64,000 nt of DNA from Paenibacillus antri (lineage in GTDB: Bacteria; Bacillota; Bacilli; Paenibacillales; YIM-B00363), in NCBI RefSeq assembly GCF_005765165.1, contig NZ_VCIW01000010.1:62001-126000 (forward strand), in the 5' to 3' direction. This document shows, one piece after another, positions 48,600 to 57,268 of the stretch (positions within the stretch are counted from its first letter, which is position 1; each line of letters starts with the position of its first letter). The notes beneath the pieces were generated by a model. That model saw only the letters and a list, made by a program, of their open reading frames with translations. It made no database searches and had not been told where the DNA came from. A program made the position numbers and the translations under genes.

Positions 48600-49366
48600 T
48601 GCCATCCTATTTCTTCGCGCACGGCGCCCCGTCGATCGTGCTCGAGGACAACGAATATACACGGTTGCTAAGGAACTTTAAAGACCAGACGCCTAAACCG
48701 AAAGCGATCGTGCTTTTCTCCGCGCACTGGGAAGAGCCGACCCAGAGCATCGGCGCCGCCGAAACGTATGAGACGATTTACGATTTCGGCGGGTTTCAGG
48801 ATGAGCTTTACGAGATGACCTATCCGGCCCAAAGCGATCGCTCGCTAAGCGAGCAGGTTCAAGCATTGTTTTCGAAGCACGGCATTCAAAGCGTTCTGAA
48901 CGAGAGAAGAGGGCTTGACCACGGCGCTTGGGCGGTTTTGAAAATGCTGTACCCGGAAGCGGATATTCCGGTTGTCGCTATGTCGGTCAATCGGTTGCTT
49001 TCGAACGAGCAACAGTACAACATCGGTAAAGCGTTGGCGGAGCTTCGGGAGCAGGACGTTCTCATTATCGGAAGCGGCGGTACGGTCCATAACTTAAGAA
49101 GATTGAATTGGCGGTCCGAAGGAATCGACGAGTGGGCGCTGCGGTTCGACCTATGGCTTCAAGACAAGCTCGAGTCTTGGGATACGGAAGCGCTCTTCCG
49201 ATACCGGGAATCGGCTCCATACGCCGAAGAGGCGGTACCGACGAGCGAGCATTTCATCCCGCTTCTTCTCGCAATGGGGACCGGGGACTCGAATCGGCAG
49301 GCGAAGCTGCTTCATCGGAGCTATCAATACGGAAATTTAAGCTTAAGCTGCTGGCGGTTTCATTGA
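48596..49366 (+). CDS. DODA/LigB-type extradiol ring-cleavage dioxygenase
   Basis: A 256-residue metal-dependent dioxygenase of the LigB/YgiD superfamily. Metal ligand His residues occur at 9 (FFAHGAPS), 44 (LFSAHWEEP), 165 (GGTVHNLRR) and 219 (TSEHFIP); RGLDHGAW at ~106-111 is the proton-transfer region. It cleaves catechol-like rings, and with the DoxX and esterase genes it suggests detoxification of quinones or catechols. Start ATG 48596 overlaps the TGA of the esterase gene. Confidence 0.88.
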   Translation: MMPSYFFAHGAPSIVLEDNEYTRLLRNFKDQTPKPKAIVLFSAHWEEPTQSIGAAETYETIYDFGGFQDELYEMTYPAQSDRSLSEQVQALFSKHGIQSVLNERRGLDHGAWAVLKMLYPEADIPVVAMSVNRLLSNEQQYNIGKALAELREQDVLIIGSGGTVHNLRRLNWRSEGIDEWALRFDLWLQDKLESWDTEALFRYRESAPYAEEAVPTSEHFIPLLLAMGTGDSNRQAKLLHRSYQYGNLSLSCWRFH

Positions 49367-49551
49367 TACGAGCAACCAACAAGCGACGCGTTATTTTATT
49401 TGGCGAATCATGAGCGGAGAGGCATCGAGCAAGAAAACGGATAGGATTCCGTGGACGCCAATCTTCAGCTAGGGTTGGTCGACGATGAAGGCGAAGGCTG
49501 CTGCAACAACGACTGATTATAAAAATTACATGAAGCCAGTACGGCAGACGA

Positions 49552-49575
49552 GCCTCGACTCATTGGAGTCGGGGC
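49552..49575 (+). terminator. Hairpin terminator, copy 2 of a repeated element
   Basis: Identical 24 nt to 41136-41159 (stem GCCTCGACTC / GAGTCGGGGC, loop ATTG), followed by GTTTGTTTTG. It ends the dioxygenase operon. The gap 49367-49551 holds no gene that I can support. Confidence 0.7.
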
Positions 49576-49595
49576 GTTTGTTTTGAAATAACCGC

Positions 49596-49625
49596 TTGAC
49601 ATAGGTAGGGGGGGTATAGTAAATT
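49596..49625 (+). promoter_or_regulatory. CsoR-type operator/promoter of csoR-copZ
   Basis: TTGACA at 49596-49601 overlaps a GC-rich operator with ACATAGG (49599-49605) and GGGGTAT (49611-49617), then GTAAATT (49619-49625). The same spaced blocks recur upstream of copA. Confidence 0.7.
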
Positions 49626-49646
49626 GAACTTGTGAGGTGATTCAAG

Positions 49647-49991
49647 ATGATAAACGAAGAACAAGTCCTGCGTGTCGAAGCGGATCACTCTTCTTGTTGT
49701 TCCACGGAGAGCGAACGGAGGAGCCGCCATTCGGAGAAGACGAAGAGCAATTTGATCTCCCGACTGAACCGGATCGAAGGTCAACTTCGCGGCGTTCGAG
49801 GCATGATCGAGAAGGATACGTATTGCGACGATGTGTTAAACCAAATCGCTTCCATTCAGTCCGCTCTCAACGGCGTGGGTAAACTCTTGCTCGAAGGGCA
49901 TATGAAAAGCTGCATCGTAGACCGGATTCAAGCCGGCGAACATGAAGTCATCGACGAATTGTTGGTCACTGTAAATAAATTAATGAAATAA
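49647..49991 (+). CDS. csoR: CsoR-family copper-sensing repressor
   Basis: A 114-residue helical repressor with the CsoR copper ligands Cys60 (KDTYCDD), His85 and Cys89 (EGHMKSC). LISRLNRIEGQLRGVRGMIEKD is the family hallmark. When copper binds, DNA is released and copZ/copA are expressed. The N-terminal ~28 residues form an extension with His and a CysCys pair (HSSCCSTES) that the core family lacks. GTGAGGTGA precedes the ATG. copZ follows after 20 bp. Confidence 0.92.
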   Translation: MINEEQVLRVEADHSSCCSTESERRSRHSEKTKSNLISRLNRIEGQLRGVRGMIEKDTYCDDVLNQIASIQSALNGVGKLLLEGHMKSCIVDRIQAGEHEVIDELLVTVNKLMK

Positions 49992-50011
49992 TACGATCGG
50001 AGGAATTTCGG

Positions 50012-50212
50012 ATGAAACAAGCGACGCTTCAAGTACAAGGCATGTCCTGCCAGCATTGCGTACATTCCATCGAAGGCGCATTGGAGGAAATCGGGGCCAA
50101 GGGCCGCGTCGATCTCGAAGGCAACTCGGTCGCCGTAGAATATGATGAAACGATCGTGACGCTCGAAGCCGTGAAAGAAGCTATCGAGGAACAAGGTTAC
50201 GATGTCGAGTAA
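50012..50212 (+). CDS. copZ: CopZ copper chaperone
   Basis: A 66-residue HMA-domain protein with the metal site GMSCQHC and a ferredoxin-like beta-alpha-beta fold ending in EEQGYDVE. It delivers Cu(I) to CopA or CsoR. Cotranscribed with csoR; GGAGGAA lies upstream of the ATG. Confidence 0.93.
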   Translation: MKQATLQVQGMSCQHCVHSIEGALEEIGAKGRVDLEGNSVAVEYDETIVTLEAVKEAIEEQGYDVE

Positions 50213-50259
50213 GAGGACGGGGGTCCATCCAAAGATTGGCTCCTTATTATTCGCCTTAA

Positions 50260-50286
50260 ACATAGGGTACTGGGGTATTGTAAATT
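50260..50286 (+). promoter_or_regulatory. Second CsoR-type operator, upstream of copA
   Basis: ACATAGG (50260-50266), GGGGTAT (50272-50278) and GTAAATT (50280-50286), with the same spacing as the site at 49599. copA can therefore be transcribed separately under the same repressor. Confidence 0.7.
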
Positions 50287-50319
50287 AACGAGCGAGACAT
50301 CCTTAAGGAGTGAACGGGA

Positions 50320-52554
50320 ATGAGTGCGACAGCATCAACCGAGCAGAAACAGACTACGCTGCAAATCACTGGCATGACTTGCGCCGCTTGCGCCAACAGA
50401 ATCGAAAAGGGTTTAAACAAATTGGACGGCGTCTCGTCCGCGAACGTCAACTTCGCGATGGAGACGGCGCGCGTCGAATTTAGGCCCGGAGAGGTTACGA
50501 TCGAGGAGCTGCAAGCGAAAGTGAAGCAGCTAGGATACGGAGCCGTCGCCCAGCAGGAAGGGCATACGGCGGAAGATCGCCGGCAGAACGAAGTCCGGTT
50601 ACAGAAGCGGAAGCTGCTGGTTTCGGCGATCCTGTCTTTGCCTCTGCTTTGGAGCATGGTCGGCCACTTCTCCTTTACTTCCTGGATGTACGTTCCGGAC
50701 TTGTTTATGAACCCGTGGTTTCAGCTCTTGCTCGCGACTCCGGTTCAGTTTTACATCGGGAAACCGTTTTATGTCGGGGCGTATAAGGCGCTGCGCAACG
50801 GAAGCGCGAATATGGACGTTCTCGTGTCGCTCGGAACGTCGGCGGCTTACTTCTACAGCCTGTATCTCACCCTGGAATGGTATGTAGGCGGGGATGCGCA
50901 CCATGGGCACGGTCCTTCCTTGTACTATGAAACCAGCGCCGTACTGATTACGCTCGTCATTATGGGGAAGCTGTTCGAATCCTTGGCGAAGGGCCGCACG
51001 TCCGAAGCGATCAAATCGTTGATGGGGCTGCAAGCGAAGACGGCGCTGGTCGTACGGGACGGGCAAGAAACGTTGATTCCGGTGGACGAAGTGCTGACAG
51101 GCGACGTGGTGTTGGTTCGCCCCGGAGACAAGGTGCCGGTGGACGGTATCGTCATGGAAGGCGTCTCGTCCGTAGACGAATCCATGTTGACGGGCGAGAG
51201 CTTGCCCGTAGAGAAGAAAGCCGGCGATTCCGTCATCGGCGCCACGATCAACAAGAACGGCGTGCTTCGAATTCAAGCGACCAAGGTCGGGAAAGATACC
51301 GCGCTCGCCCAAATCATTAAAGTCGTAGAGGAAGCGCAAGGCTCGAAGGCGCCGATTCAACGGGTCGCGGACGTCATCTCGGGCATCTTCGTGCCGATCG
51401 TCGTAGGCATCGCTGTCCTGGCATTCCTCGCGTGGTACTTCTTCGTGACGCCGGGCGACGTGGCCGAGGCGTTGGAGAAGGCGATCGCCATTCTCGTCAT
51501 CGCCTGCCCTTGCGCATTGGGTCTTGCGACGCCGACGTCGATCATGGCAGGCTCCGGCCGCGCGGCGGAGCTCGGCATCTTGTTTAAAGGCGGCGAGCAC
51601 TTAGAACAAACGCATAAGATCGACGCGATCATTCTGGATAAAACGGGTACCGTAACGAAAGGAAAGCCGGAATTGACCGACGTGCTGGCGATCGGGAACG
51701 AAGCCGAGTTTCTGCGGCTCGTCGGCGCGGCGGAGAAAAACTCGGAGCATCCGCTCGCGGAAGCGATCGTCGAGGGAATCAAGGCGCGGAATATCGAGAT
51801 GCCGGGCACGCAGAGCTTCGAAGCGATTCCCGGGTACGGCGTGAAGGCGGTCGTCGAAGGCAAGACGTTGTTGATCGGTACGAGAAGACTTATGGAAAAG
51901 TACGCGGTGGAAGCGGCCGGAGCCTATGGGACCATGGCGGACTTCGAGAACGCTGGCAAGACGGCCATGCTCGTCGCGATCGACGGCCGTTACGCCGGAA
52001 TCGTCGCCGTCGCGGATACGATTAAGGAAACGTCGAAGGATGCCGTACGGCGTCTGAAAGAGATGGGCATTCAGGTCATTATGATTACGGGAGACAACGA
52101 GCGCACGGCGAAAGCGATCGCTGCGGAGGTCGGCATCGACCATGTCCGAGCGGAGGTGCTTCCGGAAGGCAAAGCCGAAGAGGTCAAGAAGCTGCAAGCG
52201 GAAGGCAAGACGGTCGCCATGGTCGGCGACGGCATTAACGACGCGCCGGCGTTGGCGACGGCGAACATCGGCATGGCGATCGGCACGGGAACCGACGTGG
52301 CGATGGAAGCGGCGGACGTTACGTTAATGCGCGGCGATCTGTCGAGCATTCCGGACGCGATATCCATGAGTCGCAAGACGATGAGCAACATCAAGCAAAA
52401 CTTGTTTTGGGCGCTCGGGTATAACACCATTGGCATTCCCATCGCAGCGGTCGGGTTATTGGCCCCATGGGTGGCCGGCGCGGCGATGGCGCTAAGCTCG
52501 GTATCGGTCGTCTTGAACGCCCTTCGTCTGCAAAGAGCGAAAGTGCGTCACTGA
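50320..52554 (+). CDS. copA: Copper-exporting P1B-type ATPase
   Basis: A 744-residue Cu(I) efflux pump of the cytoplasmic membrane. One N-terminal HMA domain ([15 protein letters not shown], residues ~10-75), eight helices, TGES in the actuator ([11 protein letters not shown]), the membrane copper site CPC in [12 protein letters not shown] (near 396), DKTGT in [21 protein letters not shown] nucleotide-binding HP motif, and [10 protein letters not shown]. The Asn-Tyr and Met/Ser copper residues of helices 7-8 are at GYNTIGIP and [10 protein letters not shown]. subtilis CopA has two HMA domains, so one here is a difference. Confidence 0.96.
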   Translation: MSATASTEQKQTTLQITGMTCAACANRIEKGLNKLDGVSSANVNFAMETARVEFRPGEVTIEELQAKVKQLGYGAVAQQEGHTAEDRRQNEVRLQKRKLLVSAILSLPLLWSMVGHFSFTSWMYVPDLFMNPWFQLLLATPVQFYIGKPFYVGAYKALRNGSANMDVLVSLGTSAAYFYSLYLTLEWYVGGDAHHGHGPSLYYETSAVLITLVIMGKLFESLAKGRTSEAIKSLMGLQAKTALVVRDGQETLIPVDEVLTGDVVLVRPGDKVPVDGIVMEGVSSVDESMLTGESLPVEKKAGDSVIGATINKNGVLRIQATKVGKDTALAQIIKVVEEAQGSKAPIQRVADVISGIFVPIVVGIAVLAFLAWYFFVTPGDVAEALEKAIAILVIACPCALGLATPTSIMAGSGRAAELGILFKGGEHLEQTHKIDAIILDKTGTVTKGKPELTDVLAIGNEAEFLRLVGAAEKNSEHPLAEAIVEGIKARNIEMPGTQSFEAIPGYGVKAVVEGKTLLIGTRRLMEKYAVEAAGAYGTMADFENAGKTAMLVAIDGRYAGIVAVADTIKETSKDAVRRLKEMGIQVIMITGDNERTAKAIAAEVGIDHVRAEVLPEGKAEEVKKLQAEGKTVAMVGDGINDAPALATANIGMAIGTGTDVAMEAADVTLMRGDLSSIPDAISMSRKTMSNIKQNLFWALGYNTIGIPIAAVGLLAPWVAGAAMALSSVSVVLNALRLQRAKVRH

Positions 52555-52588
52555 ATCGAACAACGAAACGAAAGTAGGCATGCGACGA

Positions 52589-53410
52589 ATGAAAAAGATG
52601 ATGATTTTGAGCATGGCCGTACTGCTCGCGCTTCTGATTTCCTCTTGCGGCAATAACGCGTCGCAGGCGGACGACCATGGCGACCATGGCGAGCATGGCG
52701 GGGAGAAAGCGGCGGAGCGGGAGACGTTGAACGCCTCGTTCGGATTTCCGAGCGGCGCGCCGAAAGCCGGCGAAGAGACGGAGTTGTCGATCGAAATTAC
52801 GAATGAGCGAGGGGAACGGCTTCGGGACTTCGAGGTAAGCCACGAGAAGCTGTTGCATCTGATCGTCGTGGATCACGATTTGAAATTTTTCAATCACGTT
52901 CACCCGGAGCTTCAAGCGGACGGGACCTTCCTGATCCGCACAACCTTCCCGACGGGCGGCGAGTATAAGCTGTTCGCGGACGTCGTCCCTGTCGGCGGGG
53001 CGGGCGCGACGCTGACCGAATGGGTGACCGTCGAGGGGCCCGAGGGCGAACACGCCGAGATTGCCGTCGATTCGCTCCTGCGGCAAGAGGCGAACGGCAA
53101 GGAGGTCGAACTATCGGTAAGCAGTATGAAGCCCGACGAGGAAGTTACCCTTACGTTTTTCGTTCGAGACGCCGCTACGAAGAAGGAAATCAACGATCTT
53201 CAGCCGTACTTAGGCGCCGTCGGACATGTCGTCATCCTCTCGGCCGATGCGGAGCGGTACATCCATGTCCATCCGTTGGATGAGGCGTCCACGGGACCGG
53301 CAGCCGCGTTCGCGACTTCGTTCCCTCAAGCAGGCATCTATAAGATCTGGGGGCAGTTCCGGCATAACGACGAAGTGTTCACGGTACCTTACGTCATCGA
53401 CGTGAAATAA
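52589..53410 (+). CDS. His-rich lipoprotein in the copper locus
   Basis: A 273-residue lipoprotein: signal MKKMMILSMAVLLALLISSC with the lipid Cys at 20, followed immediately by an Asp/His/Gly-rich metal-binding-like stretch (ADDHGDHGEHGG). Two beta-rich repeats of Ig-like type follow; HLIVVDHDLKFFNHVHPE and HVVILSADAERYIHVHPLD share the pattern H-x-[IV]-V-x(5)...H-V-H-P, so this is an internal duplication. The paired HVHP motifs could bind copper outside the membrane. ATG 52589 is chosen since the AGTAGG is too near ATG 52580. Follows copA by 34 bp. Confidence 0.72.
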   Translation: MKKMMILSMAVLLALLISSCGNNASQADDHGDHGEHGGEKAAERETLNASFGFPSGAPKAGEETELSIEITNERGERLRDFEVSHEKLLHLIVVDHDLKFFNHVHPELQADGTFLIRTTFPTGGEYKLFADVVPVGGAGATLTEWVTVEGPEGEHAEIAVDSLLRQEANGKEVELSVSSMKPDEEVTLTFFVRDAATKKEINDLQPYLGAVGHVVILSADAERYIHVHPLDEASTGPAAAFATSFPQAGIYKIWGQFRHNDEVFTVPYVIDVK

Positions 53411-53438
53411 CGCAGCGGATCGGGAGAGGAGAAGCGCA

Positions 53439-54074
53439 ATGGAAGGGGAACGGGTAAAAATCGCGGTTTCGCCGGCAATCCAAGTCGGCGGAAGCCTGTT
53501 TACGCCGGAGCAGTTCGCCTTGATCGGCAGCCTTGCCGATGGGGGCGCTTCGATCGAAATGACGCCGTTCGGCCAGTTGTACGTTGAAACGGCCGCCGAG
53601 CGTCTCGACGATATCCGGTCGGCATTGCAACGCGCCGGACTGCAAGTGCTTCCTGCGGGGTTCGCGGCCAAAGGCTTGATCGCTTGCAATTTTTGTAAAG
53701 GAGCCGAAGACGCAGGTCTCGAAATCGCCAGGGAATTGAACCGCCGGATCGCCGGCTTGGCGACGCCGACCCCGGTCAAGGTAGGGTACGCCGGCTGCGC
53801 GCTGGGAACGTCCGAGCCGCTGCTGAAAGACATCGGCGTCGTAAAGATGCGGGATACATTCGACATTTACGTCGGCGGAGAGCCGAAAGGGTTGAAGGCT
53901 TCTTTGGCTCAGCCGCTCGTTTCCGGAATCGAGGCCGAGCGCGTCGCATCCGCGGTTCGTGCGATCATCGACTATTATACGGCCAATGCGAAGGGGAAAG
54001 AGAAGTTTCGGAAATTCGTCGATCGCGTATCGTTGGATGCGATCCGAGAGAAGGTTAGGGAGGTTTTCCAATAA
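53439..54074 (+). CDS. Sulfite/nitrite reductase half-domain protein with altered Cys set
   Basis: A 211-residue protein corresponding to one ferredoxin-like half plus part of the [4Fe-4S]/sirohaem half of nitrite/sulfite reductases. LVETAAERLDDIR-like and IACNFCKGAEDAG then VGYAGCALGTSEPLLKDIGVVKM align with the cluster region. In the full enzyme the ligands are Cys-x5-Cys and Cys-x3-Cys; here they are CxxC and a single Cys (GCALG), so a standard cluster is unlikely as read. Role unknown; its location in the copper locus may reflect an Fe-S repair or copper-sensitive redox role, which is inference. Good GGAGAGGAG site. Confidence 0.65.
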   Translation: MEGERVKIAVSPAIQVGGSLFTPEQFALIGSLADGGASIEMTPFGQLYVETAAERLDDIRSALQRAGLQVLPAGFAAKGLIACNFCKGAEDAGLEIARELNRRIAGLATPTPVKVGYAGCALGTSEPLLKDIGVVKMRDTFDIYVGGEPKGLKASLAQPLVSGIEAERVASAVRAIIDYYTANAKGKEKFRKFVDRVSLDAIREKVREVFQ

Positions 54075-54077
54075 ACG

Positions 54078-54677
54078 ATGAGAATTCTATTGATCGGAGC
54101 CGCGGGAACGATCGGAAGCGCGGTGCACAAGGAACTCGTCTCGCGGCATGAAGTGATCGCCGCCGGGCGCCATGCCGGCGATGTCCGAGTCGACATCACC
54201 TCCGACGAAAGCATTGCCGCGATGTACGAGGCGGTCGGCAAAGTCGACGCCGTGATAAGCACCCCAGGCGCTACGTATTTCGGAGCTCTGGAGGACATGA
54301 CGCCGGAACACAACGAAATCTCCATTCGCAGCAAATTAGCGGGGCAAGTGAACCTTGTCCTCCTCGGGCATCCTTACGTGAACGATCGAGGCAGCTTTAC
54401 GCTGACGACGGGGATCCTTATGGACGATCCGGTCCTAGGCGGCGCCTCCGCCGCGATGGCAAGCGGCGGAGTGAAGGCGTTCGTGCAAGCGGCCGCCATC
54501 GAAATGCCCAGAGGCATTCGGATCAACAACGTAAGTCCGAACGTCCTCGAGGAATCGAAAGAGAAGTACGAGCCGTTCTTCCCGGGATTCGTGCCGGTCC
54601 CTTCGCCAAGGGTCGCGCAGGCGTATCGCAAGAGCGTAGAGGGAGGGCAAACGGGTAAAACGTATACGGTGTATTAA
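54078..54677 (+). CDS. Short-chain dehydrogenase/reductase-like protein
   Basis: A 199-residue Rossmann protein with cofactor loop IGAAGTIGSAV near residue 6 and an SDR core. The catalytic Tyr-x3-Lys is not where expected: the segment SAAMASGGVKAF has Lys but the Tyr position is not aromatic. The Ser is in LTTGI. This is a feature of a YwnB-like short SDR group that I recall with changed active sites. It begins 3 bp after the preceding stop and is the last gene of the copper unit. Confidence 0.72.
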   Translation: MRILLIGAAGTIGSAVHKELVSRHEVIAAGRHAGDVRVDITSDESIAAMYEAVGKVDAVISTPGATYFGALEDMTPEHNEISIRSKLAGQVNLVLLGHPYVNDRGSFTLTTGILMDDPVLGGASAAMASGGVKAFVQAAAIEMPRGIRINNVSPNVLEESKEKYEPFFPGFVPVPSPRVAQAYRKSVEGGQTGKTYTVY

Positions 54678-54685
54678 TGCCCACG

Positions 54686-54711
54686 AGGCTGCCGCGTTCG
54701 GCAGCCTTTGT
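54686..54711 (+). terminator. Intrinsic terminator
   Basis: AGGCTGCCG (54686-54694) and CGGCAGCCT (54699-54707) with a 4-nt loop, followed by TTGTT. Confidence 0.7.
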
Positions 54712-54774
54712 TACGCTAACCGGAAGAATAAGAAACCCATCGCCCGTAAAAGTCTCGGCGGCAATAGCCATTTA

Positions 54775-55302
54775 CTAAGTTATTTTAAATGGCGGCGGAA
54801 CCAGCAACCATCCCTTCTTCTGAAGAAATGCTTTATAAGTGATCCCAAACGTTACCTTCGACATAAAAAATTTTGCGAACATCGCCCCCACATCGGTGCG
54901 CACCGCTTCCGTAATCCCTCTCGCTGCCATCGTCATCGCTACAACTAAATTTTCAGAGACTAATTGCGCCGCTTCTTGGTCGGATAATTTGGCATCGGCC
55001 GGGATACTTTCGAAATCTCCTTGTTTCTTGGGAGGAGTTGTCTCAGGCAGAGGCACGCCTTCCTTTTGAAGAAATCCGATAATGTCCTTTCGAATTTCCG
55101 AATGAATATCCATTAGCTCTTGCAAATGTTTTTTTAAATCCTCATCTTGAACGGTATTTATGGCAACCTGTTCGCCGCGTATGGTTTGTTCCGACACGGC
55201 AAGGAAAAACCATAAATTCATTACTTCGCCTACATGTAAAGGAGGTTTCTCCCCGTCAAGAAAAGGTTTGAAAACATCCTTGATTACTTCGAGCAAATTC
55301 AT
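54775..55302 (-). CDS. DUF3231-family protein
   Basis: A 175-residue predicted all-helical protein with VGEVMNLWFFLAVSEQTIRGEQVAINTVQDEDLKKHL and a C-terminal LVSENLVVAMTMAARGITEAVRTDVGAMFAKFF. DUF3231 proteins are ferritin-like in helix pattern and often linked to sporulation or spore coat in Bacillales. No further role can be given. AGGAGGTAAACCGA (minus strand) precedes the ATG. Own transcription unit. Confidence 0.78.
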   Translation of the reverse strand: MNLLEVIKDVFKPFLDGEKPPLHVGEVMNLWFFLAVSEQTIRGEQVAINTVQDEDLKKHLQELMDIHSEIRKDIIGFLQKEGVPLPETTPPKKQGDFESIPADAKLSDQEAAQLVSENLVVAMTMAARGITEAVRTDVGAMFAKFFMSKVTFGITYKAFLQKKGWLLVPPPFKIT

Positions 55303-55418
55303 TTCGGTTTACCTCCAGCACGTTTGCGTTTATTATTTTCCCGATTTCCCCTTATTATGATTAAGAAAGGGGGCTGAGAAGGCTCTACTAGGGGGATTGC
55401 ACCGTAAATTTCATATTG

Positions 55419-55448
55419 TTGCACGTTAATAAAGTGAATTACTATAGG
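55419..55448 (+). promoter_or_regulatory. Possible promoter of the kinase/regulator pair
   Basis: TTGCAC (55419-55424), 18-bp spacer and TATAGG (55443-55448), about 55 bp upstream of the kinase start. Moderate match only. Confidence 0.35.
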
Positions 55449-55502
55449 AAGACGCGACGACTCGTCGGCAAGGAACAAAATCGGAGACGAAGGAGCTTGC
55501 GA

Positions 55503-57245
55503 ATGAGAACGACGCTTCGCGGCAACAAGTATATGCCGTTCACGTATAAGATGATGCTCCCGTACCTCGTGCTTGTCCTCTTGACGGATTTGTTGATCGG
55601 CTACATTTCCTATTCGATGCTCGTGCAATCCCGAACCGAGATGGCGGAGACGAACATACGAACGGCCATGAAGCAGACGCGCAACAACCTCGAATATCAA
55701 GTGAACGAGATCAGTCGCATGGCCGATATCATCTTTAATAACGGGGCGTTCCAGAACGCTTTGCAAAACCGGGGAGAGCCGCTGGAGGTCATGCTGGCGA
55801 TGCGGGATCACATCACCCCGCAGCTGAGAGGGCCGCTGCAGCTGTACGGGAATCATCTCCGGTTGGCCGTCTACGCGACGAACGATCGTATCCTGGAGAT
55901 CGAAGGCGACGATATGTCGACGCCGATTCACCGAAGCGATTATTATGTCCTGCTCTCCGGCCACATCGAGAACAGCCCGTGGTTTACGTCCATCGTCGAA
56001 CGCGGTCGGGATCGGGTTTGGGTGCAGGTCGACACCGACCGGCAGCTCGACAACATCTCGTATTTTCGCAAGCTGGTGTCCGCTTCGACCGCCGTCATCG
56101 GGTACGTACGCGTCACGGCGAGGTTCGACGAGCTGCTCGGCAACTTCGACGCGTACCCGATCGAGCAGGGGATTCGGCTTCGCTTGATCGATACGGCGAC
56201 GGGAACCGCGCTCTACGAGCGAGGCGCGTCCGCCGGCTCCGGCGAAGACGGGTCTTATTTGATCGTCCGAGAGGACATCACGGAGACGCATTACGCCATC
56301 GAAACGTACGTCCCGCATGCGTATCTAAATAAGGACGCCAGCCGGCTGCAGCGGGTAATCGGGACCGTGTGCGCGATAAGCTTCCTTGTCATGGCCTCGA
56401 TCGGCTATCTCGTGGCGCGCTTGTCCGGCAAGAAGATCAAGCGGATCGTGACGTTGGTCCAAACGTTCCAGGAAGGGAACTTCCACAAGCGGATCGGATT
56501 TTCCGGCAACGACGAGTTCGCCCATATCGCGGATGCCTTCAACCAGATGGCCGCCAGCATTCAAGAGCTGATTAAGAACGTCTACGTGCAGGGCATTCAG
56601 CGAAAGCAGGCGGAGCTCGACGCGCTGCAAGCCCAGATCAATCCGCATTTCTTGTACAATACCTTATCGACGATCGGCAGCCTCGCGAATATGGGAGAGG
56701 TGCAGAAGGTGACCGCTATGGTCCAAGGGCTTTCGAAGTTTTATCGGCTGACGATCAATCAAGGGCAGGCTTCGATCGCGCTGGAGAAGGAACTGGAGCA
56801 AGTGCAGACGTATCTGGAAATACAGAAGGTCAAATATGCGGGGCGCTTCAACGTGTATTACGATATCGATCCGGGCATTCTTCATGTGCCCGTGATTAAG
56901 CTGATTTTACAGCCGTTCGTGGAAAATGTGTTCAAACATGCCTGGTTCGAGGACGCCATCTCTATACGGATTACGGGAAGGCGGCTAGGCAAGCGCATCG
57001 AATTGAAGGTGATCGACAACGGCGTCGGCATGCGCCCTGAAACATTAGAGAATATGCGGACTCCCTCTCCTTCGAATCACTCGGATCGATACGGCTTGAA
57101 GAACGTGGAGGAGCGGATCAAGCTGAGGTACGGGCCGGATTACGGCATTCGGATCGGCAGCCGGTACGGCGCGGGAACGACGGTTCAGATCATTCTTCCG
57201 ATCGAGGACGAGCCGCCCGGGGACGAAGAGGAAGCGCCGGCATAA
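55503..57245 (+). CDS. YesM-type sensor histidine kinase
   Basis: A 580-residue membrane kinase. Two helices (~15-38 and ~290-312) flank an extracytoplasmic dCache-like sensor domain, a HAMP domain (~315-370) follows, then the His_kinase box LQAQINPHFLYNTLSTIGSLA near residue 380 (phosphoaccepting His) and HATPase_c with VIKLILQPFVENVFKHAW, DNGVGM and GLKNVEERIKLRYG. AAGGAG lies before ATG 55503. It signals to the AraC-type regulator 23 bp downstream. Confidence 0.93.
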   Translation: MRTTLRGNKYMPFTYKMMLPYLVLVLLTDLLIGYISYSMLVQSRTEMAETNIRTAMKQTRNNLEYQVNEISRMADIIFNNGAFQNALQNRGEPLEVMLAMRDHITPQLRGPLQLYGNHLRLAVYATNDRILEIEGDDMSTPIHRSDYYVLLSGHIENSPWFTSIVERGRDRVWVQVDTDRQLDNISYFRKLVSASTAVIGYVRVTARFDELLGNFDAYPIEQGIRLRLIDTATGTALYERGASAGSGEDGSYLIVREDITETHYAIETYVPHAYLNKDASRLQRVIGTVCAISFLVMASIGYLVARLSGKKIKRIVTLVQTFQEGNFHKRIGFSGNDEFAHIADAFNQMAASIQELIKNVYVQGIQRKQAELDALQAQINPHFLYNTLSTIGSLANMGEVQKVTAMVQGLSKFYRLTINQGQASIALEKELEQVQTYLEIQKVKYAGRFNVYYDIDPGILHVPVIKLILQPFVENVFKHAWFEDAISIRITGRRLGKRIELKVIDNGVGMRPETLENMRTPSPSNHSDRYGLKNVEERIKLRYGPDYGIRIGSRYGAGTTVQIILPIEDEPPGDEEEAPA

Positions 57246-57268
57246 GGCGATGGAAGGAAGAGCAACCT

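Noticed and set aside
49596-49620. TTGACA with TATAGT as the csoR promoter
   Set aside because: The spacer would be only 13 bp. The GTAAAT at 49619-49624 (17-bp spacer) fits better and is conserved in the copA copy.
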